From Cardiocondyla obscurior (lineage: Eukaryota > Arthropoda > Insecta > Hymenoptera > Formicidae): a stretch of 64,000 bases of DNA. Below are positions 10,807 to 23,100 of the stretch, piece after piece. The notes beneath the pieces were generated by a model. The model saw only the letters and a list, made by a program, of their open reading frames with translations. It did no database searches and had not been told where the DNA came from. A program made the position numbers and the translations under genes. The number at the start of each line of letters is the position of its first letter. The stretch's first letter is position 1. Location: positions 2,356,001 to 2,420,000 of the forward strand of contig NC_091869.1 in NCBI RefSeq assembly GCF_019399895.1, read 5' to 3'.

Positions 10807-13800
10807 AAGGTCCCCAGCGTAATTCTCACCGGAAGCTACTGTGCTCGACGCCCTTACGACAACAGGAACACGTTGCATTAGACAAATATCTACCTGTAAA
10901 CGAGTATGCAGGGCGCTGGTCGGAATCGCATTGGCTTGTACGGACATTCCGCGTACTTGTTCAAAATGTCACGTTGAAAGAGACGCGTGAGTATCACCGT
11001 TCATCATTGAGCAATTCAATTACGTCCCTGCCTTTTCCCCTCTTCCTCGTATGCGTGTGATTTTCCAATTAAGAGACGTTTATCGTTATTGTGTCACATC
11101 GTATTAAGCCGCGGACGTGACAATCATCGAGAAAGAACTTCGAGAAAATTTCAACCGTCGCGCACACGCACTTTTCTCGCCAAGGCTTGGCAAAGATAAA
11201 CGATGGTTAGCAGAATATTCTGTCTTAGACAGACGTTTGGCAAATGATATTCACTGGCTGTTGCCGCCGAGAGTACACGTCAATTCGATTCAACAAACCG
11301 CCCTGTATACGCGTACGTGCTCGCGTTCGCGCTCACGTATATGTATGTCGCCTTCAGATTTATATTTTGTTATACTATACTAAGCACGAGGAGAGGAGAG
11401 GTGAAGGGTGGTGAGGAGGTGAGAGGGAGGAGAGGATAGGAACGCGGGAGGATGGCATGTGGGTATCATTAAAAACTTTCTTACTGGAGTCTCCCGATTA
11501 ATAAACGTCCGATTGATCGGTGGCGAATATTGTAAGCCGAGTCTCTTTCGCAATCCATATATCTCTTGATCTTACGAGATGTTTAGCGACAGAAGTTAAA
11601 CGATGTAGTGTCAAGGGCAGTATAGTTTTATCTGTGATCCCGCGAATAAACTTTCCGCTAGTGGTTAACTGGTCGTTTCAATCGTAAACACGTTGGAAGG
11701 AAATACTTAAGTGTCCAGCTGGTTAGAGAGTGCTTTTTCGCAAATCGATGCCGACGTTTCACGATCGCGCCTATGATTATCGATCATTCGAGGGTTAATT
11801 AATTAATGTACAATCGGTTTTCGTCGGAGGATCGGATATACGATCGTTGCTTTTGATGTGAGTAACTTGTCGACTCGACTTTGCGTCGAACGGAGATCAG
11901 CGTCTTTTAACGTCGTATGTGCGCGTTGTGGTCGCGTGGTTGGACGACGGAATTGCAAAACGATTGCGAACCGAAATCCCGGACCGCAAACGCTGCAAGC
12001 CTTCGAGAGTCGTATTAGATATGTTTTAAACGAAGAGATGTAAACTACGTAGCTCTCTGTCAAGGTGTGCGATCAAGATATTAAAAGTAGAGTAGCTTAT
12101 ATTAAACTGTTATGAAATGTAACAATGTCTGTATTATTATAATATTTTGTCGCGTAAGTGTTCGCTATCGATTCCGTGAGGCTGTCCTAGATATCGACGT
12201 TTTCAATGTTTCTCTCTGTGGATTTATTCGCTCGGCTATCGTTGCTGGAATATTAATTCTGGAATTCGATTCGGTGAAACGTTGAACTTTGCGGAAACGA
12301 GACTTGAGTATTTCTTTCCATAATTGAACAGATCGACGATGGCGCACTTGTACCTGTGTCCGATGTCAAACGCAAGATACGTCGTTTCCGTCCGATGACA
12401 ATTGCGACGGCTCCTTCATTCCGATTCCTAAGCATAGCGGCACGCGAGACGCGGCCAAATGCGTTTTATCTATCGAAAACCGCAGCTCTTTTTATTCGAG
12501 AGGAGTTTTTTTTCTGTTCCGCGCCGCAAAAATATTCAAGAATCTTACGTTATCGGAGTAAAAAGAGAATGTTATTTTCGTGCGCTCGCGGCCGTAAACT
12601 TGCCCGAGATTATTTCGGTTTAAACGTTCAGAATGAGCAATAACGTTTTCGATGGATTTTCACACATCGCACCTTCGCATCCCAAACGCGTCCACGTTCT
12701 TCGCGTATTCTCCACATTCGATGTATCAGTCGAAACAATTGGTCGGCTAATTGCGTTTGGCATGTTATTGAGAATGCCTATTTATAACTGGTAATTAATA
12801 ATAACTTAGTGACAGTTAATCCTGGATGTGTTGATGTATATAATCTTATAATAATGCGATAATTGTTCTCTCGAGGGGTTCGTTCCCTCGTCTAAACATT
12901 AATAACGGCGTCGTTAATGCCCTTCGTTTTCACTTTAAGTATTTCCTAATTGAACGCGTTACATCTCAACGTTCTGTACGTCACAGAACAATTTTTTAAT
13001 ATTTTCACACACAAAGCTTGAAAAAAAAAAATAAAAAAACATATTATTAATCTTGATTTATTTGATAAGAATGTAATTTGACGAGAATGTTTAGGTGTAA
13101 CGTGTTCTATTTAATTTGAAACTTAAATGGAACTGTGAAACTTTAATGGCGCCGAATGTCTGTCTTGCCTGAATCGATCTTCCATCCCCACGGAAATAAT
13201 GTGATCTCTCGCACCCTTCGTCAAAATTCAAGACATATCACGGCAAGTCCATTTCGTCTTCCCATTTTGCTTTTGGATATTGAGAAATTTAAAAGGGCAC
13301 ATCTTACCTGTGCGAGGGTAAATAGGACGTAAAGGTGTCGTAATTGAAGACGTTGAAAATAATTCGTGGGCCAATTTTACACTTTCACGCAGTAAAAACG
13401 GCTAGTACGTGCCAATAGAGGGAAGTAAAATCAATATTACCGAGTCCAATGACATTTTTCCTTCTTTCAGACTAGTCGGGCAAACTCGTTTTTTCTTCTT
13501 CTTTTTTTTTCTTTTTCTTTTTTTTTTTTTTTTTTTTAAGAAGATAAATTTTTTTGACGGAATCTACTTTGCTACAGTAATGTAATTATATGCTTTTTCC
13601 TATAAGCTCTTTCCGAGTGAATAAAATACAGCAGTGGTTTCTTGATTATAAAATTACATTATGAAAAAGTCAATATCGCTCTTAAGGATTTCAAATGTCC
13701 TTAAATTTTACTACCCGGAAAGATCAGTTTTCGATGGCAATTTATTTCTAACCAACATGCAGAGCTAACGAGCCATCACTTGTTTATCTTCCTGTCAGCA

Positions 13801-16560
13801 TCGAGCTGTTGATTTCATTGGGTGCTCGAAACTAAAAAAAAAAAGAAAAGAAAAAAAAATCTTTATATTCGAGAAGCGGAAAAAAAATTTGATAGCAAAT
13901 ATAAATAAATGGATATACTTAAAGCGCTATGGAGAGGAAAAAGAATAGTAGGGAACGTACAAAATCGCACAGTTCACATATGGGACGGACACTTTTTCGA
14001 GATATTGCGGGCTCGAAAGCCCCCCGGGCTTTCTTTCGCTATCGTTTCTATTCTTCTTTTAGTTTCCTCGGATCCTTTGTTCGAGACCTAAGAAAATATC
14101 TTGCTGCTCGACTTGCCTCCCTATCGACTCTGTGCAAGCCTGACGTTAGTGCGCGGTCAATCGAATTATTCGAACGTAGCACGTAAGCGTTCGCTCGCGC
14201 TCCGTCGGTTGATCCTTCTCTAGATTTACGAGACAATGGACGTGCAGCTAAATTTAATGACATATCTGCGGCAAGTGAATCGCGCCTGATTGCGTTACGA
14301 ACCGACGCTGTCGAATGTCCATCATTCGAACGTAACGTTTGAATTAACACATTTTAAATAGCGAATAAATGTCGCCAGTTTTGCCGCTTTAATTTTATCT
14401 CTTCAATTTATTCGATACGAAGGTGCTACTTTGCAAATAAGATTATATATTGTTATAGGTTCTGTTAATTTTTTTTTAATCCGTATACCGTTTATACGAA
14501 ACATAAATTTAATATGAATTTCAATTAACACTCTGTTGACAATTAATGACTAATGATTAACGAAAAATAATGTGGACCTTTACCACCTCCAAGTTTAATC
14601 TTTAAACTTTTATATTTTTTTACAAACCCCTGGACGATATTTGTCGGGAAATTTTCTCGCGAGGAAACTTGAAGCTTTATCAGAGCGAAGGGATAAAACT
14701 GAATGAAGGTTAGACGAGCAAGTAAATCACAAGTTTTAATCCCGTTGCAACAGCGACCAAGTTTAGATTAGGTAAAAACGGCACCGGGCAATGGCGTTCA
14801 TAAAATTCCTTCAGTCCGTAGCCCTTTAACTCCGAAGAATGTAGCAACTAGGTCGATAAGCCGTAAAATTAAATAAGGAATAAAATAAAAAGAGAGAAAA
14901 AAAAATGTAGAGATCGAATCTCACCTTTAGTATTGGCAGTATCTTTGTGTTAGAGAAAAGTAGGAAATATTACTATTTATTGGAAGATATTAGCATAATT
15001 TTACGCGTGTGTACGCATTGCAGAGAACAAGTCCGTGACTCGACACGGTCGTTATTCCCTCGTTAATTTAATGACCAAGTTATCTTAAGATAAACGAAGT
15101 GATTATTTGTTCATTTCCAATACTAGCGATGTCTTGATAACATTAATTTACGAAAAAGGCTTGATGGCGGACAGATGCAGGAGGCTTCCACATGCTCTGA
15201 AAACAGTTTTCCATTTTTTTAAAAGACAAAATAAGAGAGAAAGAGAGAGAGAGAGAGATAGAGGTAGAGAGAAATAACGCGATCGACTGTGCCCGCTGCT
15301 GTCGAAAGTCTATTGGACCACTCTGTATATGTATCTATACCTATATTTTTCTAGACGGGCCCCGCGGATTTTGGCTATGTGGCTCCATGAACGTTATTTA
15401 CATAACTGTATCATACATACCTATTTGTCGTTTACGGTTGACCTGTCGCAAGCGCTTGAAGGAAAGATCGAAGTCTGTTCAAACGCCTATCAGTACGATG
15501 CTCGCGATCGGAGAATCCAATTTTACGTTACACGCACCTTCATGACACCGTCATTAGATAGACGGAAATTTGCGCGTTCTCTTAACAAAAAAATTAATTA
15601 AATAAAAAGAACTTGTTCTTTTCACACTCAGAGGAGTGTGCGATCAGTCGAAAGATTGACTTTTAAACAACATTTCCATTTTAATATGATAAATTGATTG
15701 CAATTGGATGAATCTTTATTATTTAAACACGTGGAAAGGAATTTCATTGCTTCTGCATATGTAAGACAGGTTATTAGTACTCCCAGTTTATTAGTAATCC
15801 TTTTCTTTTCTTTTAAACTGATTATGTCACTAATTATATAACGCTAATTAATATTATTCAACGTTTGCAAAACAATTGATAGCCTTCTTCCGTTTCAGTA
15901 TTTACGACTAATAATCGTAATTGTTAAAATACTTTGAACAATTGATTACGAAATTACAAAAATCGTCCGTTTTTTAATTTTGTTTTCTCCCCGCGTCGAT
16001 AAATTGATAATGAGATTGATATTACATAAACATATTTAAATACAATTATCATATTTTGAATATTTTCATGCTGGCAGTGGCAGTTGATTGAAGACAATTT
16101 TATCTTAGACGATTGTAAAAATTGTAGACGTTAAAGATTAATTATTAATATTTAGAAATTGTAATGTGAGTCTTATTTACACATTACTCAACTGCTAGTT
16201 ACGTAATTGTTGTTGTTGTTAATTATATAAAATTATATAAAAGTAGGGATTGAAAGTACAATATTAACGAAGAGTTTGTTAAAAATAATAATTATTTTTA
16301 AAAAATATAAAAGAGATATTGCTGTTATTAAAATATAAACGAAAAATAATTATATACATATATATCCTGTGCAACTTACTGATTGGAGAACAGTATTTTC
16401 GATCGTTCTTAAATGTCGTGGAAGTTTTTTGCGTGCATGGTAGTGCGAATGAAAGTATAGATTGTGTGTAAATGTCTATATGCAGTTCAATACGTAATCA
16501 AATACATATGTTGTATATTCGTCTCGCGCTGGTCGATGCGGCGATGTATTACTCGTACCA

Positions 16561-16592
<32 letters not shown>

Positions 16593-17878
16593 AAAAAAAA
16601 TTCAATAAATGTGTTTAATTATGAAATATTGTTTGGCATTTTAGTGACTTTAGTCTCACTTAACGACGTTTATATGGTAGTTATTATTTACATAATAATT
16701 AAAGTTATTTCTAAGTTACGTAATATACCATACTTATTTGATTCTTTTTACAGAAACTGAAGAAATGTTTGTAGACAAACAATATTTTATTATTAGTTAC
16801 TTTATATTATTGCACCATTATAGTTAAAATACCTTCGATATCATTTTTTACATTTTTACTATTTTCAATTATACTTCTTAGTTTAAAAGTAAAATAATAT
16901 TATTTTATGTAATATATCGTTTTACATAACGTAGAACTGCAATTCTGTTTAAAACAATAATTTATTAATGCCATTATATAACGCGATTTATTAGGGAATG
17001 TAGCCATTTTCAGGTTGATTGAGTAATGATGTTACAACAGTAATGCAGATTATTAAGTTATAGGTAACAAAGTGGTTATTGTGCTAGTTCTTGTTATTCT
17101 ATTGTATAAACATCTTATATTTGAATACGTAATTAACGTCAGTTAGTATTTCGTAATATAACCCATCGATTTATATCTAATTAATATCCAAAGAAAAATA
17201 TTTCAAATATTAAAAATATCTATAATCTTAATTAAAATAATTTAACAAAATAATACAAATATAAAAGTAATATTAAATAATATGGCGTTTTAGAGAAGTT
17301 TGAATCCTCTTCTCTTTTCTTTGGCCAAGTGAAATAGTATCATTGAACATCATCGAAACTCTTCTTGCAAAAGCACAAGCGTAGAAATAAATTTGCAAAT
17401 CTTTATCGATTTGTGAATAATCCGCGCTGTTCACTTGGCTCGCTTCCGTTTTTTGCTTCTATCTGTTATGTTCGATTTGGTGTATACTGCTTTCATAAGT
17501 TCTACGAGAAACTTTGTATTTTCCATGTAGAATACGCGAGGCCCGGTACGCCGCGCCGGATGATTGGGAACTGGAGCGAAACATTTGCTTCTCGCTTCGA
17601 AGGCTTCTCCGTAATTTCGTCGCTTATCTGACAGCTACCTCTAGTTTGATTTTTATTCATATATCGCGCGAAATACAATATATCTAAAAAAACGTAGACG
17701 GTATTTTGAACGACAGTCAAATCGAGCCCTCTCATATTTTCTTATTTTGTTCCACTTGCTAATTTATTTCTTCAACTATCGGACTGTATCCTACCTGCAG
17801 GGTTTCATTGGGATTGTATATTTTCCTCGGTATCAGTTTCCTTATAAATCTATTCTTTCATTCACCTCGGGAGACGCG
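10807..17878. other. Intergenic region, no gene recognised
   Basis: About 7 kb downstream of DNAJC12. The first AATAAA after the stop is at 11500-11505 and may be its poly(A) signal, though that implies a 3' UTR of about 700 bases. Low-complexity tracts include T-rich 13503-13537, (GA)n at about 15234-15272 and an A-rich AAAG-like tract at 16559-16600. Open frames of 60-100 codons have no domains and are treated as chance. Confidence 0.5.
15234..15272. repeat. (GA)n microsatellite
   Basis: Nearly pure GA dinucleotide repeat with a few AT and GT interruptions; likely length-polymorphic. Confidence 0.8.
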
Positions 17879-17886
17879 TATAAATA
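17879..17886 (+). promoter_or_regulatory. TATA box upstream of a signal-peptide-like ORF
   Basis: TATAAATA lies about 80 bases before an ATG at 17961, which is typical spacing for small secreted insect proteins with short leaders. The start is predicted near 17909-17915. See the interrupted ORF entry at 17961-18106. Confidence 0.4.
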
Positions 17887-17960
17887 CCACCTCCACCTGT
17901 CTGCCGCGGCTGCATAGAACGCACATCCCTCCACTGAACTGAAGCAAACAGCCCCTTTGA

Positions 17961-18106
17961 ATGCCATTATTCTGCCTACGTTGTTACTACTTAACGTCGC
18001 GTCCGCAAGTGTGGCTGCGTTAGATAACGAGAGCTGGCCGTTGTTCTCAATCGGTTGTGCCCAACAACGGCAGTCTGCCGAGTCTGTGTCTCAATTTAAA
18101 CTTTGA
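17961..18106 (+). pseudogene. Signal-peptide-like ORF out of phase with its ATG
   Basis: The first ATG after the TATA box (17961) opens a frame of only 20 codons. The frame one base away (from 17963) reads like a secretory leader: hydrophobic residues AIILPTLLLL, then NVASAS with small residues at a plausible cleavage site, then a polar stretch with one Trp and one Cys, ending at TGA 18104-18106. That frame has no ATG, and an in-frame TAG lies upstream. A lost base next to the ATG, a sequencing error, or chance could all explain it. No family is recognised and no clear donor follows. Confidence 0.25.
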
Positions 18107-19612
18107 CCTACCAGCACCATTTCGCACCGATTGCCATAGACCACCTACGCCTCTCTTTTTTTACTTTCCTGCAACTATCGCCCAACTATTTTGCACAAAT
18201 AGATTTTATAAAAATTTAATTTCACTTTCTTTGAAATAATGATTTTTGAGCCCGATCGTTTCGTCGATAAAAAAAAATAATTAAAAAAAAAAAAGAAAAA
18301 TGAGAGGGAAAAGAAAGATATGAGAACAAGCGTCCACATTAATTATTAAAATCATAGAAATTTTTTTGTTAGCAAGAACCGTCGTATTATTCGGTCTGTC
18401 CCGTTTACATACATATACTCGTAGATTAAACGATGTTACTGTAATTGGATTTGTTTCTCGTTTCGAGAAAAATCTCTGCGAGAAGCGAGATGCTGCGATG
18501 CGCTTTGCAGCTACGTTAATCTGTATCGACACAAGCGGAAGGGAAATACGCAACTAGGAAGGAGGGCAAATCGATATCGTGGCTCTCCCGTGAGTCTATA
18601 TACATATATGTAGAGAAGTGTAAGCGTTTATATGCCTCTACTGCAACACTGCAATAAGTTGCGTTTTTCATAGAGTAATGCGTTGCGATAACACCACAGA
18701 GAAAATGAGAAAATCTATTTCTTTATTAGTATTTTTACCAATATCTTTGTTATCAATATCGTCACCACCATCTTTAGCTTTTTTTCTTTTTTTCTATTTA
18801 AAATTAAATAAACGTAATTAATATATCTATTTAGTTTAAACGATACGACATTTTACACTCCTTCTTTTTTTAATGTAAAAGAGTTTAAGACATTTTTAGT
18901 AACACGAAATACTGAAACGAGACAGTCGTTTGCGCGAAATGCCATCTACGTTGATTTCTGATCTGCAGAACTTAGCGTTACTGATAATACAATCATTGAG
19001 ACGAGAGTTGAGTATCCGACGAAATACTCGAGATCGAGTGTCGTATAAAAGTAATAACTGCTAATAAATGTTATATTAATAACTAACAGTCTTTAATAAA
19101 TTATTTCCAAGTTTAATATTTTATTGGTATACTTGGCAGTATATAGAAATAGCTTTTCTTATGTACGGTGATGTCCTCTTTGTAAACGTATAGCAGATAG
19201 GAAGCTATAAGCAAATTGAATATAAATGATTAACGATTGATGGTCAGAAATATTAGTTGCGTTAAAATATGACAGGAAAAAATGTATAAAATATGAAAAT
19301 TTAATCGGAAAATTACGGAAACGTCGAATAATCGGTAATGTCAACTTTTAGTTGAAAATTTTTACAAGCGTTTTACATCGTTCGAGGATCGATATGAATA
19401 CTGACGGACGGTATAAAGACTGTCGGTTCGATAAGAATTACGCAGCTTTGAAAAATTATATTATTTTCTATCTCTCGATCGGAAAAAAAATGGGAATACT
19501 TTGAGCCTTGTTCCAGTCAAGAGACATTTTTATTTCAAATCAAGCAACCGACTGTTAACGATATTTAGTCTAGAAGGGAACTGAAAACGAAAAACTAGGC
19601 CGTACGGGTATC
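18107..19612. other. Intergenic AT-rich DNA
   Basis: No gene is supported. It contains A-rich (18268-18300) and T-rich (about 18779-18800) tracts and short chance ORFs. Confidence 0.5.
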
Positions 19613-19637
19613 TATAAATATCCGCCGTTTTGGCGCG
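19613..19637 (+). promoter_or_regulatory. Candidate promoter: TATA box with an E2F-like site
   Basis: TATAAATA at 19613-19620 is followed at 19628-19637 by TTTTGGCGCG, which matches the E2F/DP consensus TTTSSCGC. A start near 19645 would lead into a CpG-rich stretch ending at a consensus donor at 20131. Assigning it to a gene is inference, because no downstream coding exon has been identified. Confidence 0.35.
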
Positions 19638-19644
19638 AACGGTA

Positions 19645-20130
19645 CGGTTGAGTTAAATTATATCGAGCAAAGGGGAAGGTATTTCCGACAATTTTGAGGG
19701 TGCATCGTGACTTTCTGAACCTAAACGGAGGGGAACTGGTAGACCTGCGATTGAAAGAACCGAATGCTCATCGTTGGGCTCTCTACAGCCGCACCCGAGA
19801 CCCTTTAGTTGAGGACATTTCCAACAGGTGGATCACGAAACCATGAGGTCTGAGGCTGCATCCGGAGAGTAGCTTCAGGCAGTTCAGGCTGTTCAGGCAG
19901 TTCAGGCTTCAGTAGCCGAGTAGCGGTCTATGTCGCGGCGTGCGAATGTTCGAATCGCGTCGGCCTGTATGTGTATACGGTCGGTGCGCACTTCGGTGTG
20001 ACAGTATCAACTGCATCGCGAGGACAGGAAACCGGAAGCGCGGCGGTCTTCTCCCCGATTTTTCGTCACCCCCTTTTCCATCGTCTTCTCTCGCGCGAAT
20101 GGCAAAGAGGCGCGTGCGACTCACACGCGG
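19645..20130 (+). other. Candidate first exon ending at a strong splice donor
   Basis: The start is inferred from the TATA box and the end from CGCGG|GTAAGTA. It is CpG-rich. It contains a nine-codon ATG ORF near 19842 that ends before the donor (upstream-ORF-like), and a frame starting at an ATG near 19946 that stays open to the donor. Its last ATG (about 20099) would encode MAKRRVRLTR before the splice. Four 9-bp repeats lie within it. It may be the 5' exon of a gene with very long introns; no partner exon was found. Confidence 0.3.
19873..19908. repeat. Four tandem 9-bp repeats (GTTCAGGCW)
   Basis: Four adjacent units, CTTCAGGCA, GTTCAGGCT, GTTCAGGCA and GTTCAGGCT, lie inside the candidate leader exon at 19645-20130. 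The unit is a multiple of three, so copy-number changes would not shift a reading frame. Confidence 0.75.
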
Positions 20131-23100
20131 GTAAGTACTACGTCTGGTCGCTCCCATTATTAGAATCGGACACCGTGCTCCGGATCGATACTGATTCTCT
20201 GTCGTTTCTCTCTCAGCGGATACCGCGCGCGACGGATGCTGCGGTGAGAGATTTGCCGTCTAACGTGCGCGAAGGGTGGCCGCGACCAAATTCTGCACCC
20301 TTCTCCCCCTCTCGCGATAATTCATGTTTATAGCGGGGTATCGAATGGCCGATGGAGACGCGCTCTTTCATAGTTTGAGAATTCTCGTTAGTTTTGTTCT
20401 CCGAGCTGTAGTATTATTATTTCTTGATGAATACAAATAATTGACTCAATTATTTCCACCCCCACAATGGCTGAGTCAATTATTTTTATTGTTAGAAGTG
20501 TCATTAAATTATCGTTGACGATATTTATTAAGGGCAAGCGTGTGAATCTAGACGATACGGAGGAGTAAGAATTAATAAACTTTACAGTATAAATTATTAT
20601 ATAAATAAGCGAAACTTTCTTTTAAATAATTTAGAATCTTCGAAATCCTAATAATTATTCATTATATGTTAATTTTTTTCTAAATTTACGATTGGGTTGA
20701 AATTAAATAACGTAGCACAGCTCAGAAGTGAAGTTTTTATCGCGTGTTATGCGCGTGAAGAAGCAGGAATGATTTATCTGGAAAGTCCAGAGGCGGAGAT
20801 GCAATCTGTCGACTTCCTGTTCGCAGCGATCACCGAGTTGACGTGTGAAACCAGCGAATTTAGTTGTCCAGATCCGCATCGTGTTGTACTTGAGATTGAT
20901 ATTTCGGGTTCTCGCGTTTCGCAAAGAAATATATACGTGGGAGAGAAAATATCACGTGTGGCCGTTTAAAAAGTAGGCCGAGCGGTGGTATGCCGCAGCC
21001 GTATATACCTGCCTTGAGCAATGCACCGCCTCGGGAATTTCAATGAGGATTCAGCGGTTTTTGTTTCGCTTCCTTCAGCGCTTTACATAAGACGCAATAT
21101 GCCATTTTTCTCGGAGCATCCGGCTATCGTAGCGGCGCAACGCGTGAAAAATTATGCTAATGCACCAGCGGGTTATCGGTTATTGGCAATCGCGAAATCG
21201 TTCGCGATTGGTGGGTCTCGGTATGAAATTTATTACTAACCGATAAGAGCATTCGCTCGCGGGCTCATTGATTCGGGTTTTAACTTGCAAAGCAATTGAA
21301 TTCGCTCGATTATTTAAGAACATTACTAGTTTATTCTTCTGTTAGTTATAAATTTTTTTTTCTCTTTTCGGTACGAATTAAGCTAAGAGTACAACTATAG
21401 ATTTTTTCATTAATTTTATTTATCGAGCTTAATAAAGTTTGAAAGGATAATTTTAATTTATTTTAATTCAACCGAGATGCATCTTGAATAAATTCGAGAG
21501 TCAGTTCTCCTGGACTTTCCTTCGACACACGCGATCGGAACGAAATAAAAGAGAAAAGAGAAAGGAGAAGAACGAAGAAAAGCTGATATAGTTCTACGGT
21601 TTGACGCGCCATAGACATTTTACGCATCCCTGGCTGCCGTACTTACGAATTAACGTCTACCGCGGATTTCTCACGTGTCACTGGAGTATCCTACTTTCTA
21701 AAACGGCAGAAAAGAAACGGGAAACTGCATGCGAAGTGCTCCAAGAGCCAAAGTAATCACATTACCGCGATTCGCGTAACAAACCAGCTGATCGTAAAAT
21801 CCTTTCGCGTGCAACGTTTTTCCAAAAAAAAAAAGAAAGAAAAAAATTGCTCGCAGCTTTCAAAAGCGCGGAGTAAAATTGCAATTTATCACGGGCAGGC
21901 GTGACGAGAGGTGTGGACCGTGGAAAAATGGATACACAGAGTCTGTTATCCATTACAGTAAGGCAAGGTCCTTGCACCCGACGCGCGCAACACTCGCGTT
22001 TTGCACACACGATTTTTCCGAATACTTGGCCGGCCGATACCTTTAAATAATAATGCTGCTCGCGCAAGCATCGTTCAAGTTTCTCCGCGCTTTCTAATTG
22101 CATGGAAAGGAAAGAAAAAGGGGCAATCGTGTTTTTCGCATAATTAATAATTACCTTTCTACGAGGCGTCACCGGGCTTGCGACGAGGGAGAAGCCGGCC
22201 GCTTCTCCAGGTGTCCTATTTCGCGAACTGTATCGACGATCTTTTGCATCGAGCTTGAAACGAATGCGGTTCATCGAACTTTAAATGTAATCTGACGAGG
22301 TACCACGCATCCGTGATTCCCAATACTCCGGCATCAATGTTCGGCGACGTGTATTTACGCAATATGCAAGACGAATGGTCGCATAAACTTTTTCATGCAA
22401 ATTGGTCGCGCACATTTCGCGCGCGTATTTTCTACGCTTTTTTTTTGTGTGTAATTTACGGTTCATTGTTGAATTTTAAATATTTGCGTAAAGTAAATGG
22501 ACATTAGAAATATTCAGCTATTTAACTGACAGTCTATAAAGCAGAATAATTTTTTTTTTGTTTTATAAATTCGAATAATGAATAAATATGCATTTTCTCG
22601 TGCCGCTGTGCCATTTCCATCTCCACCGAGGAAATTGAGAGAGCAGACTTAATTGCGCACGCGAATGATAAGTCGGCAAGTGTCTAAAAGTCGCCAAGAA
22701 GTTTCTTGCACGGGCGTCCTTTTCCGGTTTCTTATTTAGCTAGGAAATAAGAGAGAAAGCGACGACGTTCGGTGCATGAGAAATGAAATCTCGCAGTCTA
22801 ATGGATTCAATTATAACATATTCCGCCGCGAAGTAATTGGCAGTTCTCGGGAATAATTTAACTCGTCCTCGGTGACATTTTCATTAGATCGAGCAAATGT
22901 TGGGTCGTGAGAGTACCATTTGATCGATGGCACCTGCTAAAGAACTCGGAAATGCGCTTTTTATGGAGCGGGTCGTTGCATTATGGAGCGTGACACGTAA
23001 AGTGGTCCGTTATTGATGGCACCAATCCCAGGACTAATGATTTTATTCGCAAACGATAGTGTTCCGCGTATGCGCGAATAAGATTTATTACATCTGCGCG

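Noticed and set aside
21762..22274. 170-codon minus-strand frame
   Set aside because: No domain, no good start or splice sites, and a poly-Phe segment from an A tract.
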